A stretch of DNA of 9,509 nucleotides from Quadrisphaera sp. (GTDB lineage Bacteria > Actinomycetota > Actinomycetes > Actinomycetales > Quadrisphaeraceae). Made by a program: the position numbers and the translations under genes. Of the stretch, positions 6,267 to 9,509 are shown one piece after another. Within the stretch, counting starts at the first letter, position 1. Every line of letters starts with the position of its first letter. The DNA lies in assembly GCA_029258695.1 (NCBI GenBank), contig JARIBR010000020.1:1-9509 (forward strand), in the 5' to 3' direction. The notes beneath the pieces are model-generated. The model was not told the DNA's origin. It searched no databases and was given only the letters and a program-made list of their open reading frames with translations.

Positions 6267-7690
6267 GCCACGGGCTCACCCACGAGGCCGGCGCGCTGCA
6301 CGCCGGCCTGCCCGGGGCGCCGGTGTGGCTGGAGCGCCCCCGCGACGTCAACGCCATGCTCGAGCACCTGTGGCCCGTGAACGTCGCCCGTGGCGCCGAC
6401 GGCGTGGTGGTCGCGGCCGGCGTGGACGTCGCGGAGCTCGCCGCCGAGCACGGCACGCCCGCGTACGTCGTCGACGAGGCGGACTTCCGCGCCCGGGCCC
6501 GCGGCTTCAAGGAGGCCTTCGACGCCGCCTTCGCCGACCTGTGCGGAGGGGTGGACGTCTACTACGCCGCGAAGGCCTTCACGTGCGGGGCCGTGGCGCG
6601 CTGGGTGGCCGCCGAGGGCCTGCGCTACGACGGCTGCACCGCCGGGGAGCTGGCCGTCGCGCTGCGCGCGGGCACGCCCGGCGCGGACCTGCTGATGCAC
6701 GGGAACAACAAGTCCGTCGCCGAGATCACCGGGGCCGTGCGCGCTGGGGTCGGGCGCATCGTCATCGACTCCGTGGACGAGATCGCCCGGGTCGCCGACG
6801 CCGCCCGCGCCGCCGGCGTGGTGCAGGGCGTGATGCTCCGGGTCACCGTGGGGGTCGAGGCCCACACGCACTCCTACATCGCCACGGCCCACGAGGACCA
6901 GAAGTTCGGGCTGAGCCTCGCCGGCGGGGACGCCGCGCGGGCGGTCGCGGCGGTCCTCGCCCGCCCCGAGCTGGACCTGCGGGGCCTCCACAGCCACATC
7001 GGCTCGCAGATCTTCGACGTCGGCGGCTTCGAGGTGGCTGCGCGCCGCCTGCTGCGCCTGCACGCCGACGTCATCGCCGACCACGGGGTCACGCTGCCCG
7101 AGGTCGACCTCGGTGGCGGTTTCGGCATCGCGTACACCACGGGCCAGCACCCCCTGGGGCCCCCCGAGCTGGCCCGCGGCATGGCCGGCGTCGTCGCCTC
7201 GGCCTGCCGGGACCTCGGGATCGCGGTCCCGCGGGTGTCCATCGAGCCCGGGCGGGCGATCGCCGGCCCGTCGACGTTCACCCTCTACACCGTCGGCACC
7301 GTGAAGCAGGTCCCGCTGGACGTCGGGATGGTGCGGCACTACGTCGCGGTGGACGGCGGCATGAGCGACAACGTGCGGCCGGCCCTCTACGACGCCGACT
7401 ACTCCGCGACCCTCGCCTCGCGCGCCTCGAGCGCCCCGCCCGTCCTCGCACGCGTGGTGGGCAAGCACTGCGAGAGCGGTGACGTGGTGGTCAAGGACGA
7501 GTACCTGCCGGCGGACACGGCCCCGGGCGACCTGATCGCCGTCCCCGGAACGGGCGCCTACGGGTGGTCGATGTCGAGCCGCTACAACCACGTGCCGAGG
7601 CCGCCGGTGGTGGTGGTGCGCGATGGCGGGTCGAGGGTCGTCGTGCGGCGAGAACGTCTGGATGATCTGCTTTCTCTTGACGTGGGGTGA
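6263..7690 (+). CDS. lysA: Diaminopimelate decarboxylase
   Basis: PLP-dependent enzyme converting meso-diaminopimelate to L-lysine and CO2, the last step of lysine synthesis; 475 residues, typical of actinobacteria. Visible fold III decarboxylase motifs: YYAAKAF with the PLP-binding Lys104; HSHIGSQIF (His245); [11 protein letters not shown], the phosphate-binding glycine loop at 284-288; EPGRAI (328-333); [18 protein letters not shown] from 363; GKHCESGD with Cys403-Glu404 at the substrate site; and [12 protein letters not shown] around Tyr433 near the PLP. The GTG at 6263 overlaps the argS TGA, with CGGAG five to six bases upstream; the longer open frame from 6188 would only extend into argS. 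Its substrate is also a peptidoglycan precursor, so its activity competes with wall synthesis. No lysine riboswitch is possible at this overlapping start. Confidence 0.97.
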   Translation: MSHGLTHEAGALHAGLPGAPVWLERPRDVNAMLEHLWPVNVARGADGVVVAAGVDVAELAAEHGTPAYVVDEADFRARARGFKEAFDAAFADLCGGVDVYYAAKAFTCGAVARWVAAEGLRYDGCTAGELAVALRAGTPGADLLMHGNNKSVAEITGAVRAGVGRIVIDSVDEIARVADAARAAGVVQGVMLRVTVGVEAHTHSYIATAHEDQKFGLSLAGGDAARAVAAVLARPELDLRGLHSHIGSQIFDVGGFEVAARRLLRLHADVIADHGVTLPEVDLGGGFGIAYTTGQHPLGPPELARGMAGVVASACRDLGIAVPRVSIEPGRAIAGPSTFTLYTVGTVKQVPLDVGMVRHYVAVDGGMSDNVRPALYDADYSATLASRASSAPPVLARVVGKHCESGDVVVKDEYLPADTAPGDLIAVPGTGAYGWSMSSRYNHVPRPPVVVVRDGGSRVVVRRERLDDLLSLDVG

Positions 7691-7818
7691 TTGTCGTTGA
7701 GCGGCGCGTGAGCGTTTCGCTCGAAATCCGCACCGTGGTTGTGGCGTAACGCTCCCGCCTGTCACACTCTGAGAACCTTGGTGAGCATCGGCCCACCACC
7801 TTTTGTCAAGGAGATCGC

Positions 7819-7965
7819 ATGCCCCTCTGGTTGATCCTCATCATCATCGGCATCGTCCTCGGGCTCCTCGGGGTCTTCGTCGAGGCGGCGCAGTTCCTCC
7901 TCTGGCTCGGCATCGCGATCCTCGTCATCGGCATCGTCGTCTCCCTCGTGCGCCGGGCCACCTGA
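7819..7965 (+). CDS. Small hydrophobic membrane protein, 48 residues
   Basis: Start ATG at 7819 with a strong AAGGAG (7808-7813) five bases upstream; stop at 7963-7965. The product is almost wholly hydrophobic: two helices (about residues 3-20 and 26-44) joined by VEAAQ, ending in the basic tail RRAT, so both ends are probably cytoplasmic. Short two-helix proteins annotated only as hydrophobic protein are common in actinobacteria and I cannot assign a function. The two helices resemble each other at DNA level (7833-7857 and 7917-7938), pointing to an internal duplication. It is preceded by about 128 bases of less GC-rich DNA, where TTGTGG (7739-7744) and CACACT (7763-7768) are a weak promoter candidate, and followed by a strong terminator, so it looks like its own transcription unit. 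Confidence 0.8.
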   Translation: MPLWLILIIIGIVLGLLGVFVEAAQFLLWLGIAILVIGIVVSLVRRAT

Positions 7966-7984
7966 GACCCCACCGACCCTCCCC

Positions 7985-8020
7985 GCGGCCGCGGGCGCCC
8001 CGACGGGCGCTCGCGGCCGC
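7985..8020 (+). terminator. Strong hairpin terminator after the microprotein gene
   Basis: GCGGCCGCGGGCGCCC (7985-8000) pairs with GGGCGCTCGCGGCCGC (8005-8020) over 16 bp, with one G-U wobble and a CGAC loop, 19 bases after the microprotein stop. Only a weak T-containing stretch (TGCGTCT) follows, as is common in high-GC actinobacteria. It insulates the next gene, whose transcription must begin in the short stretch after it. Confidence 0.8.
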
Positions 8021-8061
8021 TGCGTCTCAAGGTGCCCTCAGCACCGGCCGATGGACACGAC

Positions 8062-9509
8062 GTGCCAGCTGTGTCGAGACGGACGTCCCGGGAGGCCCCT
8101 GACGCCCCGGGTGCCTCAACCGCGCCGCGCGCCGTGCACCCCGGATGGGTGGTCGTCGTCGTGGGGTTCCTCGTCTTCGGTGCGGGCACCGTCCTGCGCT
8201 CGTCCGACGCCGGGTCGGTCTTCTTCGACGTCGTCGTCTACGAGGGGGTCTTCCTCGCCGGAGCGGCCGTCTGCTGGTCCGCGAGCACCACCAGCCGCGC
8301 CGACCGGTTGGCGTGGCGGTTCGTGTCCCTGTACCTCGTGCTGTACGCCTGCGGTGACCTGTGGTACACGCTGGTGCTCGGCCGGCTCGACGAGGTGCCC
8401 TACCCCTCGCTCGCCGACGCCCTGTACGTGGTCTCCTACGCCCCGCTGGGCGTCAGCGTGGTCCTCATGACGCGCAGCAGGGTCGCTCGGCTGCGCTCCA
8501 GCATGTGGCTCGACGGCCTCGTGGCCGGGCTCGGTGCGGCTGGCCTCGCGATGGCGCTGGCGTGGCGGACCCTGTCGGGCGCCGCCGAGGACGACGCCAT
8601 CGCCGTCCTCGTGAACCTCGCCTACCCCCTGCTCGACGTCACGCTGCTGACCGGCGTCCTGGCCGCCCTGGCCATCATCGGGCTGCGCCGCGACCGGGCG
8701 CTCATGGCGCTGGCGACGGGCCTGGGTCTGGCGACGATCGCCGACCTGGTCTACCTCGTGGCCGCCACCGGGGACGGGTACGTCGAAGGGGGCGTGCTCG
8801 ACCTTGTCTGGCTGGCCTCGGTGGTCGCCCTCTCGATCGGGGCTGGCGCGCGCTCCAGCCCTCGCGCTGCCGCGCCGAGCACGTCGGGGGCCGCGGACGA
8901 GACGCGCATCTCCTGGCGCGTGCTCGCCCTCCCCGCGCTGGCGCACACCACCAGCGTGGTGCTGCTCGTCATCGGCTGGGGAGAGCGGCTGCCCCTGGCA
9001 GCCGGCGTCCTCGCGGGGGCGTGCGTCATCGCGGCGCTGGCCCGCACCGTCGTGACCTTCCACGAGATCCGCGACCTGCCGCTGGTGCGCGAGCAGGCGC
9101 GGACCGACGACCTCACGGGCCTGGCCAACCGGCGCGCGCTCCTCGAGCGCGGCGCTGCGCTGCTCACGCCGCCCGCCGGGCGCCCAGCAGCTCCCTCGGC
9201 GCTGCTGCTCCTGGACCTGGACGCCTTCAAGGACGTCAACGACTCCCTCGGTCATGCCGCGGGAGACGAGCTGCTGCGCCGGGTCGCCGGGCGCCTGGCC
9301 ACCGCGCTGAGCCCCGACGCCACCCTGGCGCGCCTGGGGGGCGACGAGTTCGCCGTGCTGCTCCCCGGTGGCAGCGTCGAGCGGGGCCTCGAGCTGGCGC
9401 AGGCGCTGACGGCGGCGCTCGAGGAGCCCTTCCTCGTCGAGCACGTGCGCCTGCACGTCGGCGCGAGCATCGGGGTGGCCAGCGCGCCGGACCCCGCGAG
9501 CACCCTCAG
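8062..9509 (+). CDS. Polytopic membrane GGDEF protein (probable diguanylate cyclase), C-terminus outside window
   Basis: Predicted to make c-di-GMP from two GTP at the inner face of the membrane. About ten hydrophobic helices fill residues 28-315, beginning WVVVVVGFLVFGAG, with no recognised sensory domain. The GGDEF domain follows: TDDLTGLANRR (348-358), LLLDLDAFKDVNDSLGH with metal-binding Asp385, and the intact signature RLGGDEF (GGDEF at 426-430), so it should be catalytic. The product-inhibition RxxD motif expected just before GGDEF is missing (LSPDATLARL instead). The ORF is cut at the right edge; an EAL domain could follow, as in many actinobacterial proteins. The start is uncertain: GTGs at 8032, 8062, 8071 and 8134 are all in frame and none has a good ribosome site. 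I chose 8062, which has a weak GATGGA; 8134 would put the first helix almost at the N-terminus. Confidence 0.9.
   Translation, partial: MPAVSRRTSREAPDAPGASTAPRAVHPGWVVVVVGFLVFGAGTVLRSSDAGSVFFDVVVYEGVFLAGAAVCWSASTTSRADRLAWRFVSLYLVLYACGDLWYTLVLGRLDEVPYPSLADALYVVSYAPLGVSVVLMTRSRVARLRSSMWLDGLVAGLGAAGLAMALAWRTLSGAAEDDAIAVLVNLAYPLLDVTLLTGVLAALAIIGLRRDRALMALATGLGLATIADLVYLVAATGDGYVEGGVLDLVWLASVVALSIGAGARSSPRAAAPSTSGAADETRISWRVLALPALAHTTSVVLLVIGWGERLPLAAGVLAGACVIAALARTVVTFHEIRDLPLVREQARTDDLTGLANRRALLERGAALLTPPAGRPAAPSALLLLDLDAFKDVNDSLGHAAGDELLRRVAGRLATALSPDATLARLGGDEFAVLLPGGSVERGLELAQALTAALEEPFLVEHVRLHVGASIGVASAPDPASTL

Noticed and set aside
7710..7722. GAGCG-TTT-CGCTC hairpin after lysA as a terminator
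   Set aside because: Only a 5-bp stem with no following U-tract; too weak to call in this GC context, so termination of argS-lysA is left open.
6110..7765. Open frame of 551 codons on the minus strand
   Set aside because: Antisense to lysA and the argS end; no domain and shadow-like composition.
8090..8095. GGGAGG as ribosome site for the GGDEF protein
   Set aside because: A good Shine-Dalgarno match, but no in-frame ATG, GTG or TTG lies at a usable distance; the GTG at 8111 is in another frame.

Overview
The window is very GC-rich DNA with strong G/C bias at third codon positions, frequent GTG starts and gene content typical of Actinomycetota. The marker is a multifunctional 2-oxoglutarate decarboxylase/dehydrogenase (Kgd type) with the N-terminal anchor [20 protein letters not shown]. 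The genus cannot be fixed from the sequence; a Kineosporiales- or Micrococcales-like actinobacterium is a guess.

Layout, left to right. (1) Positions 1-1610, minus strand: the N-terminal 536 residues of Kgd, cut by the left edge. (2) Positions 1611-1928: a divergent intergenic region of about 320 bp with a TAGAGT -10-like element facing kgd, three helically phased ACGA repeats, and a structured leader before the next gene. (3) Positions 1929-3785, plus strand: a 618-residue membrane-anchored M15 (VanY-type) peptidoglycan peptidase with a very long Pro/Ala-rich N-terminal region. (4) Positions 3893-3964: tRNA-Arg(CCG). (5) Positions 3974-4063: a TACCGT element, a (GGGCT)n pentamer tract and a possible leaderless 25-codon upstream ORF whose stop overlaps the start of an orphan single-domain response regulator (4060-4488). 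(6) Positions 4575-7690: argS and lysA, overlapping by GTGA and probably one transcription unit; argS looks leaderless. (7) Positions 7819-7965: a 48-residue two-helix membrane microprotein, followed by a 16-bp hairpin terminator. (8) Positions 8062-9509: a polytopic membrane GGDEF protein (probable diguanylate cyclase), cut by the right edge.

How it fits together. Most of the window is housekeeping: TCA cycle entry from 2-oxoglutarate, arginyl-tRNA charging beside a cognate tRNA-Arg gene, and the last step of lysine synthesis. The substrate of LysA, meso-diaminopimelate, is also a cell-wall building block, and the M15 enzyme acts on the wall. The neighbourhood recalls the actinobacterial argS-lysA-hom-thrC-thrB order, but hom/thr genes do not directly follow lysA here, and a response regulator sits between the tRNA and argS. 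I see no mobile element, CRISPR array or defence island. The most unusual signal is the pentamer repeat inside the upstream ORF of the response regulator: its unit length is not a multiple of three, so copy-number change would alter how the regulator is translated.
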